Part shown: positions 1 to 12,192 of the stretch, piece by piece
How the letters are laid out: the number at the start of each line of letters is the position of its first letter
How positions within the stretch are numbered: the stretch's first letter is position 1
Assembly (NCBI GenBank): GCA_002110485.1
Contig: MOWL01000026.1
Coordinates: forward strand, 62,001 to 126,000
Length of the DNA: 64,000 bases
Direction: 5' to 3'
Source: Emergomyces orientalis
Taxonomy: Eukaryota > Ascomycota > Eurotiomycetes > Onygenales > Ajellomycetaceae
Program-made: the position numbers and the translations under genes
Notes under the pieces: model-generated
Seen by the model: only the letters and a program-made list of their open reading frames with translations
Database searches by the model: none
Told to the model about the DNA's origin: nothing

Positions 1-543
1 GTAATTGCAGGATTGAAAATGAAAGTATTTGAATTCAAAGATTCAAGAGAGAATATTAAATCTCAAATTCAATGCTCAAACTGTCAGAAACATGGACACT
101 TTGCAAATACTTGTAAAAGAAATTCTAAATGTCAGTTTTGTGCTTTAGATCACAAAACAAATGAACATTCTTGCAACACATGTAGAAAAATAGGTGAAAT
201 CTGCAATCACACTGAAATCAAATGCAGTAATTGCTATGAAAAGCACACATCTATTTCAAAAGATTGTATTTTCATTTTCAAGAAAAAGTCTTTCAATAAA
301 GATGTGAAATGGAGAAAAGAAACTCAAAATACAGAGAAAATAGATAAAACTACAAAAAGAAGAAATTCTCAAATGTCTATTTCTTCTGAGTCAAATTCTT
401 TTTCAAAAAATAGACAGATCTTAAACCCTGTTACACCTATAAAAATGAGAAAAGATAAAGAAAATCTCATTTCTATGAAAGCAGTAGAAGTTCCAGCTCT
501 GAATACAGATAATAGATATAATCTATTACCTGATTCAGAATAA
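1..543 (+). CDS. LINE-A ORF1, Gag-like zinc-knuckle protein (C-terminal part)
   Basis: The frame is open to the window edge, so the first in-frame ATG at 19 is probably internal. About 180 residues are visible. They contain a classic CCHC knuckle (CSNCQKHGHFANTC, about residues 27-40) followed by two degenerate Cys/His clusters (CQFCALDHKTNEHSC and CSNCYEKHTSISKDC). The rest is Lys/Ser/Asn-rich. In Tad-like LINEs ORF1 proteins bind the element RNA to form the ribonucleoprotein. No internal stop is present; the frame ends with TAA at 541-543, 27 nt before the ORF2 frame opens. Confidence 0.8.
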   Translation, partial: VIAGLKMKVFEFKDSRENIKSQIQCSNCQKHGHFANTCKRNSKCQFCALDHKTNEHSCNTCRKIGEICNHTEIKCSNCYEKHTSISKDCIFIFKKKSFNKDVKWRKETQNTEKIDKTTKRRNSQMSISSESNSFSKNRQILNPVTPIKMRKDKENLISMKAVEVPALNTDNRYNLLPDSE

Positions 544-570
544 AAGAAACACAGCTTCAATTTATTCCTT

Positions 571-3500
571 TTGTACATGTTTACTACACAAAATAATAAT
601 AAAAAGAAGAAAAAAACTATCAAAAATGCTTCAAAAATAACTTTTATTCAAAACAATGTTGATAGAAATAAAGATGCTATCTATTCATGCTTACAGATAG
701 GCTTTGAAGAGCAAACTGACTTCATTCTATTACAAGAGCCAAATTTTAATATAGAACAACAATTTATAATTTCTCATTCAAGCTATCACTGCTTTTTACC
801 AGAGAAATCAGATGTAAAAGCAAGAGTTGTGATATATGCACGAAAAAGATCAAGATTTCAATTCAATATAAAAAGTAATTATATATCTAATTCTGATATT
901 CTAGTTGGAGATATTATAGATACAAGAAATCAATTTGACAGTATTCAATTGATAAATATTTATAATGAAAAATCACTGAAGGTAAATGATAATTCATGAA
1001 CAGTTGACAGAGAACTGCTGAATTTAAGTCCAGAAAAAAATGCTATTATATGTGGTGATTTCAATGCACATCATATATGGTGGAATTCTGAATGTGATTA
1101 TTCAATAAGATCAGAGAAAATAGTAGAGTGGGCTCTACAACATGAATTAGATATTATAAATGAAATTGATAGACAGACCTTCTTTAGAAACAACTTAATG
1201 AAGAAATCAATCATAGACTTAACCTTTCTATCAAAAAATTTAATTGAAAACAAGGTCTATAATTGGTTTATTAATTCAGAAGAAACATCAGGATCTGCTT
1301 ATGAAGTTATTCAATTTAATATTGAAATTGATGAAAAGGAAACATGTGAGAATCCTCTACTATCAAATCAATATAATTTCAAAAAAGCTGAATGGTCTGA
1401 AATCAATAAGAGAATTGAAGATTTAAAATTTGAAAAAAAAGAAGAATTATCAAATTGGAATGAAAAGACAATAATAACAGATATAATGCTAGAAAGTAGA
1501 ACTAATATAATAACTGAAATTATATTAGAAAGCATTAAAAACTTTATATCAAAGAAAAAGCTCTCAGAATTCTCAAAACCTTGGTGGTCAGAAGAAATAA
1601 CAGAAAAAAGAAAAAATCTAGCAAAAATAAAAAAAGAATGGAAAGAGAATATCATATCTTATGAAGAATATAAAAGAATAAGAAATGAATATTTCACATT
1701 AATTAAAAAAGCTAAAACTAGCTGCTGGAATAAATTTCTTGAGAATGCACAGGGAAAAGAAATATTTAAAGCTTTTAAATATACAAAGTCTAAATCTGTT
1801 GCAAAGCTTCCATCTCTAAAATATAAAATAGAAAATGAGGAATATATTGCTCATTTTTTTGAACAAAAATGTCAGGCTTTTATGAAAATTCTATTTCAAA
1901 AACCACCTCAATCTGAACAATATAGTTCAATATGTGAATATATTGAAGATTCAAGATGGGCTTGGCCAGATCTATCTAGAAATGAACTTGAAACTGCTGT
2001 TTTTACAAGTTCTACAAAAACAGCTGCAGAACCTGATACTATAAATCATTTAATCATTCAAAAAGTCTTTCATTCTCTGAAAAATGAATTATTTGAATTA
2101 TTCTCTCAACTAATGAAGAATGGGTATCACTCTGAATGCTGGAGACAAGCAACTGGTATAGTTCTTGCAAAACCAAATAGAAAAGCTACTATGCCAAAGT
2201 CTTATAGAATTATATCACTTTTGAATTGCTTGGGAAAAATTCTTGAAAAAATAATAGCAACAAGATTATCATATCTAGGCTCAATCACTGATTTATTATA
2301 TAATGATCAAATGGGTGGCAGAAAACAGAATTCTGCAATAGATACAGTTTTATCAATAATTCATGATATTCAAATGGCAAAAAATGAAGGCTTAGTTACA
2401 ACAGCTGCTTTTATTGATATAAAAGGTGCTTTTGATCATGTTTCAAAGAATAAGCTAATAATTATTCTTCAAGAGATGAAACTACCAAAAGCATTAATAA
2501 AGTGAGTTATATGTTTTATGTCAAAAAGATATATTCAACTACTTTTTGACTCATTAAAGCAAGATATTACTGAAATTGAAATAGAAGTTCCTCAGGGGTC
2601 TCCAGTCTCACCAATTCTATTTGCTATATATACAAAAAATCTATTCAAAGATAGAGAAATGGAGATAGTGAGATCTTCTAGCTATGTTGATGATATAGAT
2701 CTGATTTTCAGCTCAAGAACAATAAAAGAAAATTGTGAAAATATTGAAAAAGCTGTGCAAGAGATATTTAATAGAGGAGATTTAAATCTAATTCAATTTG
2801 ATATGGAAAAAACTGAATTAATTCACTTTTTTCCAAAAAGATATGAAAAGGAAATAAGTTTAAATCTATTAAATCAAGAAATAAAGCCTAAATCAGTTGT
2901 AAGATGGCTAGAAATCTGGCTGGATTCAAAACTCAATTTTAAATCTCATATTCAAAAAAGAATGGCTCAAGCTGAAAGAGTTTTAAATAGTATAATACAA
3001 CTTTCTAATACTGAAAGGGGTTTATCATTTCAAGCTATGAGACAGCTATACATTGCATGTATAGCATCTATTTCTGATTATGGTGTTCAGATATGGTGGA
3101 AGAACCAGAAACACTTCATAGATAAGTTTCAAAAATTGCAGAATACAGCTTTAAGAAGAATTCTGGGAGCTTTCAAAACCTCTCCATGTAGAGCTATGGA
3201 AATAGAAGCTTCTATATCACCTCCTGAAATAAGATTTGAGAAGATATGCAAGAATTATGCACTGAGAATCATGAAAATGCCAGATATTCATTCAATTAGA
3301 AAAAGAATATCTACATCTTATCCTCCAATTCAATCTGGAAATGACTTAGATTGGAATAGATATCTAGATTGGAATGAAAGTCAAGAAAATCAAGAAAATG
3401 AGAGAAATAGAAAAAAAATCCCTTCTCAACTATATAGAGTATGCTCAATGATTAAAAATGAGTTCTCCTCATTAAATATTGAAAAGATTGAACACAAAAA

Positions 3501-4524
3501 GCTATATCCATGGAAAGAAAAACTAGGCTCAATGATTTCAATTGAAATAAGCGCATTATCAAAACCAGAAGAAGCTGAGAATCATAGAAGAATAATAGAG
3601 AAAATTGATTTTAAAAAGTCAATTCTAATCTATTCAGATGGTTCAATGAATGAAAATAAAGGCCTAGGAGCTGGAATAGCATATACAGAAGATAATTACA
3701 AATATACATCAGATTCATGGAATATTGGAAATGAATGTGAAGTATTTGATGCTGAATTATATGCTATTATGAAAGCTTTTAAACTGATAGAAATAAAAGC
3801 TTCAAAAAGAAAAGATATGAAAGAAGCATGGATTTTTTCAGATAGTCAAGCAGCTTTGAAAAGAATTCAAAAAAATGAAATTCATAATGGTCAAATGAAT
3901 ATAGAAGTAATTCTAAAGATATGCAAAAGAATTCAATTAAAATATAAGACAAAGATATATCTGAGCTGGGTTCCTGCTCATATAAATATACATGGAAATG
4001 AGCTTGCTGATGAAGCAGCAAAGAAAGGAACAGAACTAAATATTGCAAGTTCAAAAATAGTTTCATGGTCTTTTATTAAAAGAAAGATAAAAGAGAATTG
4101 CTTAGAAAAATGGCATAAAATATGGGAAAAACAAAGAAAAAGTCCTCACTATCTTAGATTTGAAACTAAACCTAAATGGAAATCATGCTCTATTAAGTGC
4201 AAGAAGAAGCTTTTCTCCTCAATCATTCAATTGAAACTAGGTCATGGCTATTTCAAATCTTATTTGAAAAGAATATCTGATATTGAAAGTGAAAATTGTG
4301 AATATTGTGACTCTCTTGAAGACCCAGAACATATCTTAATGAATTGCTCATTAAATCAAGAACTTAGAGCTGAACTGAGATATAAATATAAGCTGAGAGA
4401 AATGAATATGAAACTACTATTTTCAACTGAAATAGACAGTCAATATTTAATTGATTTTCTCAATGAAACTCAAATAGCTACTAGAAATCAATTCTATTTC
4501 AAAGATGAAAATATAAATGAATGA
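571..4524 (+). pseudogene. LINE-A ORF2: endonuclease / reverse transcriptase / RNase H, broken by two TGA codons
   Basis: This is one uninterrupted frame of 1,318 codons apart from TGA at 997-999 and 2503-2505. Domains in order: apurinic-type endonuclease (ITFIQNNV near the start, LLQEPN, ICGDFNAHHIWWN); reverse transcriptase (VPQGSPVSP and the catalytic YVDDIDLIF around 2680); RNase H (IYSDGSMNENKGLGAG, FDAELYAI, IFSDSQAAL, VPAHINIHGNELADEA); and a C-terminal CCHC motif (CEYCDSLEDPEHILMNC). Both stops fall where homologous elements have Trp, so each is explained by TGG to TGA. No indel is visible. Either the copy is recently dead or the TGA codons are read through. Confidence 0.88.
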
Positions 4525-4844
4525 GAATCTGAAATATTCTTTATAAAAACTGCTAGATATTATATAATATCTCACTATTTCTTTTGTGTTAGAGTCTGTC
4601 TTTTATTTCCTTTGTATTCATGTCATGAGTTATTTTGTCAATTATTAATTTATTTTCTTTGTAATCACTTGAAAATTAGATGTAAAAAGAGAATATAAAT
4701 AATCTTTAAAGATATTTATAAAAAAACATAAAAATAAAAAGAAGAAATCAATTTGCTGACTATTCTGGGCTGGAATTCAAGTATTGCAAGTGCTATTTGT
4801 TTGAAGAAAAAATGTATATTAATTAGTTTTAAAGTTAGAAAAAT
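4525..4844 (+). other. LINE-A 3' UTR
   Basis: AT-rich noncoding tail between the ORF2 stop and the terminal hairpin. The segment 4749-4785 closely matches 12685-12722 of SINE-1 (shared words such as TTGCTG, TATTCTG, GGCTG/AGCTG, ATTCA and GTATT). No gene is seen. Confidence 0.7.
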
Positions 4845-4867
4845 CCTGAGACTCTTTGAGTCTCAGG
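4845..4867 (+). other. LINE-A 3'-terminal RNA hairpin
   Basis: Perfect inverted repeat with a 10-bp stem (CCTGAGACTC / GAGTCTCAGG) and a TTT loop, about 40 nt before the simple-repeat tail. Its position suggests a recognition structure for the element's own reverse transcriptase; that role is inferred. Confidence 0.75.
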
Positions 4868-4908
4868 TAGATATCATAGTCTCTGACTGCATATATCTAT
4901 AATGGAAG

Positions 4909-4928
4909 AATAATAATAATAATAATAA
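4909..4928 (+). repeat. (AAT)n tail of LINE-A
   Basis: A run of AAT units marks the 3' end of the element. The same tail type ends LINE-B and LINE-C. Confidence 0.85.
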
Positions 4929-4990
4929 GGTTCTACTTCTATGTAATTAAGATCTCTCAAGACTCAGGTTTCTCTCACATAACTCTAGAA

Positions 4991-6820
4991 ATGTCATGGC
5001 TGAACATGTTCAACACAGTGCCTGACAGTAAAAGACAGAAGCTACATTTTCATTCAGAAATTGTAATAAAGAATGCTCTAGCTCTCAATAAGAGTTCTCA
5101 ATCAATTCAAGTCTTGACAGTCACATTTGAGCATCATCTCTGCAAACATTATAAGCAAGACAGCACTCAGGTCTTCTCAGCTAGTCTAAAGAATATAGAG
5201 AAAGCTCTAGAGATGAAAAAGAAGCTCACTGATTCACAGAAGAAACTGCTCAAACACTATCATGTCTATTTAGATGTGTTTGATTGTACTGCAGTCAACA
5301 TCTTACCCTCTCATCATGGACCAGGGGTAGACCATGGAATCACATTGAAAAATAAAAATGAAAAAAAAACTCAATTATCTTGAAGCTCTCTCTACAACAT
5401 GTCTCAGAATGAACTTCTTGTTCTACAGAAAACACTACTGAATTATTTGAATAAAGACTTCATACAAGTGAGTAATTTATCAGCAGCAGCCTCTGTGCTC
5501 TTTGCTTGAAAATCAGAAAGTGGTCTACAATTCTGTATAAACTACTGTGACTTGAATGCAATCACTCACAAGAACAGATACTCTCTTCCATTAATTAATG
5601 AGACTCTAGAATGTATTGACAAGATAAAATAATTTACAAAACTTGATGTTACTTCAGTCTTTCACAGACTTCACATTGCAGAAGATGATGAATGAAAGAC
5701 AGTCTTCAAAACTCAATATAAGCTTTATGAATAACTAATAACTCTCTTTGAATTAGTAAATGCTTTTAGCATTTTTCAGAAGTATATTAATTGAGCTCTA
5801 CATAAATACCTGAACAAGTTTGTATCTGTCTATATTGATAATATCTTGATTTTCATCTCAGGCAGTCTTAAGCAACACTGTTAACATGTTGAAAAGATAT
5901 TTATCAAGTTACATAAAACTGATCTTCAGATTGATATAGACAAGTGTGACTTTGAGATTCAATTCACCAAGTATCTAGAATTTATTATAGAGACTGAAAA
6001 AGATGTGAGCATGAATTCAGAGAAAATTCAGATAATTATAAAATGACAAGCTCTCACTACAGTTAAAAATATCTGCAGATTTATAGAATTCACAAACTTT
6101 TATAGAAAATTTATATAGAATTTCTTGAAGATTGTGATCTCTCTCACAGAACTCATTAAAAGAGATATAAAATTTAACTGATTCAAGAAAGCAAATCAGA
6201 TTTTTAAACTGTTTAAAAAAATATTTATTTCTGTATTAATGTTATTACAGTTCTTCTCTGATTGTAAAATAGTTGTTGAAACAGATTTCTCTGATTATGT
6301 TACTGAAGAAGTACTCTCTCAGTATAATAATAATGAACTACTGAGATCATGTGTCTTCTTCTCTAAGAAGAACACATCTGCTGAATACAACTATGAAATT
6401 CATGATAAGAAATTGCTTGCTGTAATCAGATGCTTGAAAGAATGAAACTCTCAGTTAAGAAGTACTGACAAGTTCAAGATTATTACTGATCACAAGAATC
6501 TAGAGTACTTCATGACCTTGCAGAAGCTCTCAGAATGGCAAGTACACTGAGCTCAGTTTCTGAGCTGTTTCAATTTTGAATTGGTGTATCAGCCTGGTAA
6601 GGACAACGCTGCCGCGGACGCTCTATCCCGCCGGGACCAGAACCTACCAAGTGGCCAAGATAACAAGAGACATGCCTACAGAGAATTTCAAATGCTACAG
6701 TCAGTTAAATGCTTCTTGATAATTGATAGAAAGAGTCTGAAAAAGTCTTTCTCAGATGTTTCTCAACTCTCATGTGAACTTCAATCTGTTAGTGCAGTGT
6801 CAATCACAGCATCAGCTCTG
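4991..6820 (+). pseudogene. gypsy-1: decayed Ty3/gypsy pol fragment (RT and RNase H)
   Basis: One frame of about 610 codons, with no frameshift that I can see, carries the region upstream of RT (KHYHVYLDVFD, GPGVDH), RT (KNRYSLPLINETL, FTKLDV, and VYIDNILIF in place of the usual YLDDILIF) and RNase H (VETDFSDYV, YNYEIHDKKLLAVI, ITDHKNLEYF, QPGKDNAAADALSRRDQ). It stops before the integrase, where the gypsy-2 LTR begins. About fifteen in-frame stops are present: mostly TGA, with a few TAA and one TAG. The catalytic second Asp of RT is Asn. Base content is AT-rich and nearly CpG-free except a patch at about 6606-6635. The fragment lacks gag, protease, integrase and LTRs. Confidence 0.85.
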
Positions 6821-6821
6821 C

Positions 6822-7067
6822 TGTGATGGGCTACGCCCATGTTAGTAGACCATTCCGCTCGCATGCCAATGGAAGCTCCATGGTTTTTGCCGACCTAGCG
6901 GCCACGCCAATCAGAAATATGATTATTCACCCTGCCAGGCTCATAAAAGAATCTCATGTGTTCACACTCAAATGCTTTTTCTTTTCTTTTCTTTTCCTTA
7001 ACGTTTTCTACTTTTTGTTATATAAGATCTATATTAGTGCCGAGCTCTTCAGCATAGGCCTGTTACA
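6822..7067 (+). repeat. 5' LTR of gypsy-2 (part shared with the 3' LTR)
   Basis: Starts TGTGATGGGC and runs 246 bp to CTGTTACA, co-linear with 12193-12438 and differing at only a few positions. Beyond 7067 the two copies diverge completely. If the LTR ends here it has normal TG...CA termini; if it is longer, its right part was replaced. Confidence 0.8.
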
Positions 7068-7282
7068 CTTAGAAAATGTTCATTTGTATCCTTATGAGGA
7101 ACGATTATTCGACTATCCAAACACATAACAACGCGTAAGAAATAAAGAAGACAACTAGCTAGCAGTCATTGAATCTCTACTAGATAGAAGAAGCTTGCTT
7201 ATCAATCATCTTGACCCTGCAACTAGATCTCACGAAAGAGACATATCAGTGAAAGACCTGAGAGTTCTGATACCCCAGACAT
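7068..7282 (+). other. gypsy-2 leader between 5' LTR and gag
   Basis: Untranslated leader before the gag ATG at 7283. It should contain the primer-binding site, but I could not match one to a tRNA by eye. Confidence 0.5.
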
Positions 7283-8476
7283 ATGAAGTTTTCATACGAA
7301 TACTCCCCTGAATCTGAAGAATCCTCCAGCGAAGAATTCCAAGACACAACATTGTCAGCCATCATGGACAATATCGGCGAACCCTCAATGGCAGCGAACA
7401 CCAATGAGATGCCACAGTGACTTCAAACAATGTTGAAACTGCAGCAGCAGCAGCAGCAGATTGCCGACATGCACGCGAACCAGCAATGTCAATATGAAGA
7501 GATCCAGTGACAACTGACAAGTCAGACCCCTGCCGCGGAAGCCGCAACACCTCTGTCAGCAGAATCTGTAGAGGTGTCAACGAAGTCTAGCACAGCATGA
7601 TCATCAAAAGAACATCTAAGCACTTTCATGTACTTCGACGCTTCTGACCTCACCTTATACTCGCTGTGGAAGTTGGAGATGCTTGCGAAGCTAGATGTGA
7701 ATGAAGATGCCATTGATTTCTTGACCAATCAAGAATGATATGTGTACGGCCGACTGAAGGATCGCGCCAGACAGAAGTTCCACTCATGGATAGAAACCTG
7801 CGAACCATCACTTCGCACGCCCGAAAACATCTTCAAACGCCTTGATATCTTGTTCAAGGATACAGCAACACAGCAGAAGGCGCTAGACTGGCTGCAGAAT
7901 GCATGCCAGAGGAACACCTCTCTTACAACCTTTTTACCTGATTTCGACACTAAGATCTTAGAAGCAGGAGACCAACTCTGGGAGAATCAAATGAAGATCA
8001 GCATGCTGAAGAAAGCTTTGACATTTGAACTGCTGAAGACCCTTGTCAGTGTTGAAGAAGTCTCCACTTATGAGGCATTCTGCATTCAATTATGAAGATT
8101 GAATGATTGTCTCACAAAGCTGAAGAGCATACAGACAGGTGGTGATAGACATTATACTTCAGCTGTCAACATGCCGGCGACCAGGAACAACACAGATGCA
8201 ATGAATTGGGTGGACTCAAACACCTACACTCAAGCTAGAGTCTCTGCTGCCCGACCGGGCTTCCGAGTCCCTGGACTGACAGCTGAAGAGGCGGCCGATT
8301 GACAACAACGCAGAGTCTGCATCAATTGCGAGCGTACAGGCCACATTGCTGCCAACTGCCGTTCTGACCATGTTCCACCTAAGAGAGTCCGCATCAACCA
8401 CACCATAGTGAAAGAGGATTTGAGCGACAATGAAGAGAGTGTCTCAATGGAAGCTTCAAGGCAGAGAAAAGACTAG
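7283..8476 (+). pseudogene. gypsy-2 gag (capsid/nucleocapsid) with six TGA codons
   Basis: From ATG at 7283 the frame runs 398 codons to TAG at 8474-8476. The N-terminal part is acidic and Ser-rich and carries a short Gln run from a CAG repeat near 7440. The middle resembles a retrotransposon Gag (capsid-like) domain, for example around FHSWIETCEPSLRTPENIF. A CCHC zinc knuckle, CINCERTGHIAANC, lies at about 8320-8361. Six in-frame stops, all TGA, interrupt it, several at likely Trp positions. No indel is needed to read through. The pol frame is -1 relative to gag, but it opens only at 8500, after the gag stop, so a normal -1 frameshift overlap is absent in this copy. Confidence 0.8.
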
Positions 8477-8499
8477 CTCCTGCGAAAACTCACTGATAG

Positions 8500-11400
8500 A
8501 AGCTAGAGAAGGTCAGACAACAACAATTTGAAGAAAAGATGGCAATGAACATGATTCTTGTATCTACCATGATAGATAGCACATACAATATGAATGCCAT
8601 GGTAGACAGCGGTCTATGCCATTATGCAATGATCAAATCTTCAATCGTAAAACGCCGTAACCTCCAGCATATCTCTTTACCCAAGCCCCGGCTCCTCACT
8701 GGATTCGACAGCCCGAAAGATGCTTACACCCGTTATATAGTGAAATTAGATATAGACATCGGCGGGCACCGACGAGAGAACACTTATGCATATGAGGTAG
8801 AGAATCTAGATTACAATCTCATGCTAGAGATCTCTTGATTAGCTGAACAGAGCATTCTCTTGAACACCTGAAACAGAACGCTCATCTTCCCTAATGAAGA
8901 TCATGTACACAAGAATGATGTTCATAGTACCATGAATCTCAAGCAGATCTCCGCGAATGCTTATGAACTGCTCTGAAAGAACTCCTGACAGAACTGCATG
9001 CAGCAGGACTGCATGGCAATTTACTCAGCCAGCTTGGCTGACATTAAGAAAGCACTCGACAAACTCACCACCACTAAACACACTGATCCCCGTGCAAAGC
9101 TCCCGCGCCAATACCATGAATACCTAGACATCTTTCAAAAAGATGATGCCATTGAGAACCTACCTCCTCTACAAGGGCCTGGGGTAGATCATACAATCAA
9201 ACTAGAGAAGCAAGACAGCAAGACTTCTGAACCCCCATGGGGGCCTCTCTATAGCATGTCTTGAGACGAACTCCTTCTCCTCCACAAGACCCTCAATGAT
9301 CTACTAGACAAAGGGTTCATACGTGTTAGCAATTCTCCCGCCGCAGCTCCTATCCTATTCGCCAAGAAGCCAGGCGGCGGGCTCCGATTTTGTGTAGACT
9401 ATCGAGGGCTGAATCACCTCACGAAGAAGAATTGATATCCTCTACCCCTCATCAATGAGACACTTACTTGCATCAGGCGTGCTCAATGGTTCACCAAGCT
9501 GGATGTGGTCGCTGCATTTCATAAGATCCGCATTGCTGAAGGCGACGAATGACTAACTGCTTTCCAGACCTGATACAGTCTCTTTGAGTGGGTAGTCACA
9601 CCGTTCGGGCTAGCTAACGCCTCTAGCACCTTTCAGAAATATATTAATTGAGCACTGCAAGATTTCCTTGATGAGTTCATGTCTGTGTATCTGGATGACA
9701 TTCTTATCTTCACCGATGGCTCCTGAAAAGAGCATCAAGAACATGTTCAGAAGATGTTACAGCAGCTCTGTGAAGCTGGCCTGCTGATAGACATAGACAA
9801 ATGCGATTTCGAAGTTAAGACTACAAAATACCTGGGCTTCATCATAGAAGCGGGTAAGGGCATTCAGATGGATCCTGAAAAGGTCTCTGCTATTCTTGAA
9901 TGAGAAGCTCCACGCACTGTGAAGAATGTACACAGCTTCATTGAATTTGTCAACTTCTATCAGTGATTTATATGAAACTTCTCAGAGATCGCCTGACCGC
10001 TCACAGAGCTCATCAAGAAGGAATCAGTCTTCCACTGGTCAGCGGCCGCTGAGGCCGCCTTTGTATGAATGAAAAAGATGTTCATCAGCACACCTCTACT
10101 AGTGACATTCAATCCTGACTGCGACATGATTGTGGAAGCTGACTCCTCCAGTTACATTACAGGAGGAGCCATACTGCAATATGATGATGAAGATGTTCTA
10201 CAATCATGTACCTTCATGTTCAAGAAACTCAGTCCTGCCAAGTGTAACTATGAGATCTATGACAAAGAACTCCTCACTATAATTCACTGTCTTGAAGAAT
10301 GGGACTCTGAGCTTTGCAGTGTTGTGAAGTTCAAGATAATAACTGATTATAAGAATCTCAAGCACTTCACAATCACTCATAAGCTCACAGAATGTCAGAT
10401 GTGCTGGTCAGAGCTTCTTAGCCGCTTTCATTTTACAATACACTACCGCCCCGGCTCAGAGAACTCCATGGCGGACACACTCTCCTGACAAAAGCAAGAC
10501 ATGCCATCCAATGCAGCGGACACCCGCTGGACCAACCGTGAACACCGAATCTTGGACCCGAGAATACTGATTAATCATGATAAGACTGCACATGGAACCA
10601 TTCACATGTCAGTAGTCAGAACACTCCCACTCCGAATCACCTCTGACATTGCTGATGTCTCTGACATCCCTTCCGAGACACCCTCTGAAGCGCCTTCTGA
10701 AACATCACTAGATGAGCTGTGGCATCTGTCAGCTCTTGCTGACGAACAACTCCAAGCTCTCACTGATACTGTATGCTGGAAGGCACCCCGATTCCCCCCA
10801 GAACTACATGTGAGAACTGACATATCTGAATGCTTCATTGACAACAATAATGCCCTTCAATTCTGTGGACGATGTTGAGTCCTGCAGTCTGAAACATTAC
10901 ACACACGAATCATGCAAGAGACGCACGACTCACGCATGTCTGGCCACCCAGGCTGTGAACAGCTATACTGAATGATATCACAAGAGTTCTACTGACCTGA
11001 GATCTCAAATAGCATTCAACACTTCATTTGAAACTGCAATTGCTGCTTATCAGTCATCTCATGGAAGGATTGTTGGAAAGGCCTCCTCAAACCACTCAAC
11101 ATTCCAGATCAAATATGATGAGATGTTGTCATTGATTTCACAGTGAATCTCTCTGAGAGCAAAGAATGCAAGAACATCATGATTATTGTTGACCATCTAA
11201 GCAAGAGTGTAATACTAGAACCCTGCAATAAGATAGATACAGAACAGGTTGCTGAAGCTTTTCTATGAAGCCCATTCTACCGAATGCATGGACTGCCAAG
11301 ATCAATTGTGTCAGACCGAGGTCAACAGTTTGTAAGTGCTCTATGGACAAGAATCTGCCAGTTACTGAAGATCACATGCCACCTATCAATCATCTATCAT

Positions 11401-12192
11401 TCAGAGACTGACGGTTCCTCAGAGCAAACAATACAGACAGTAAAGAATTATCTTCATAAGTTCTGTAATTATCTGCAAGATGACTGGCATGACCTACTCC
11501 TTCATGCAGAAGTCACAATCAATGACCAGGACACAGTCTTCACTGGTGTGAGCCCATTCTTTCTCATGCATGGCTACAATATGGAAATACTAGATCTTCA
11601 AGAATCCACACAACTCTCAATGAACCCGCGCAACCCCATTGAGGTCGCTGATAATATAGTAACAAAGCTCTGAGACGCCCGCGACTGGGCGGAAGCATCA
11701 ATGGCAAGCATCAAACAAGATCAAGAAGATCAAGCCAATGTACGACAAGACCCCGCTGAACAGTATAAGATTGGTGATCTAGTTTGGCTCAGTCTCAAGA
11801 ACATTCGAACCACACACCCATCGCGCATGCTGGACTACCGACACGCGAAATATGAAGTCCTGGAAGTTCTAGGCAGCCATAACTACCGCCTGAACACTCT
11901 CTCTGGTATCCATGATGTCTTTCATACAAACCTCTTACACTGAGCGGCCACTGACCCATTCCCCTCTCAAACAATCTCTGACTGGCAGCCGCCAGGCATC
12001 ATGGGGGAGGACAACGAGCTTGAATGAGAGATCGAAGAGATACTGGACGAACAACCCTGTGACCGCAGCCGACAATACCTCATGAAATGGGTGGGCTACA
12101 ATCACCCATCATGGACTGCGGGTTCGGCATTGTCCGAGACAGCGGCTCTTGATCGATGGGAGGCGCTGAGCTCAAGAGAAGAGGGAGGCTAA
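8500..12192 (+). pseudogene. gypsy-2 pol: protease, RT, RNase H, integrase, chromodomain
   Basis: A single frame of 1,231 codons ends with TAA at 12190-12192, directly against the 3' LTR. A possible start is ATG 8539. Visible parts: protease (AMVDSG), RT ([26 protein letters not shown]), RNase H (VEADSSSYITGGAI, YEIYDKELL), integrase (His/Cys region near 10900-11045; catalytic segment with VVIDFTVN, SIVSDRGQQF and a downstream Glu near 11420) and a chromodomain (YLMKWVGYNHPSWT) near the end. I count about 26 internal stops and all are TGA, for example at conserved Trp in the positions after GDE and YIN, and at conserved Arg after KN and QT. No frameshift is seen. Many other Trp codons remain TGG. 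Confidence 0.88.

Larger units (their letters stand above)
1..4929 (+). mobile_element. LINE-A, Tad-like non-LTR retrotransposon, 5' end outside window
   Basis: A non-LTR retrotransposon runs in from the left edge. It has a zinc-knuckle ORF1, a long ORF2 (endonuclease, reverse transcriptase, RNase H, C-terminal zinc motif), about 385 bp of 3' UTR with a strong hairpin, and an (AAT)n tail. This order is that of the Tad/I group of fungal LINEs. The element is very AT-rich and almost without CpG; its Arg codons are nearly all AGA. Because the 5' end is missing, no target-site duplication can be tested. Confidence 0.9.

Noticed and set aside
6823..7128. A 101-codon protein repeated at 12194-12454
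   Set aside because: The similarity is that of two LTRs, not of a gene; the frames are incidental.
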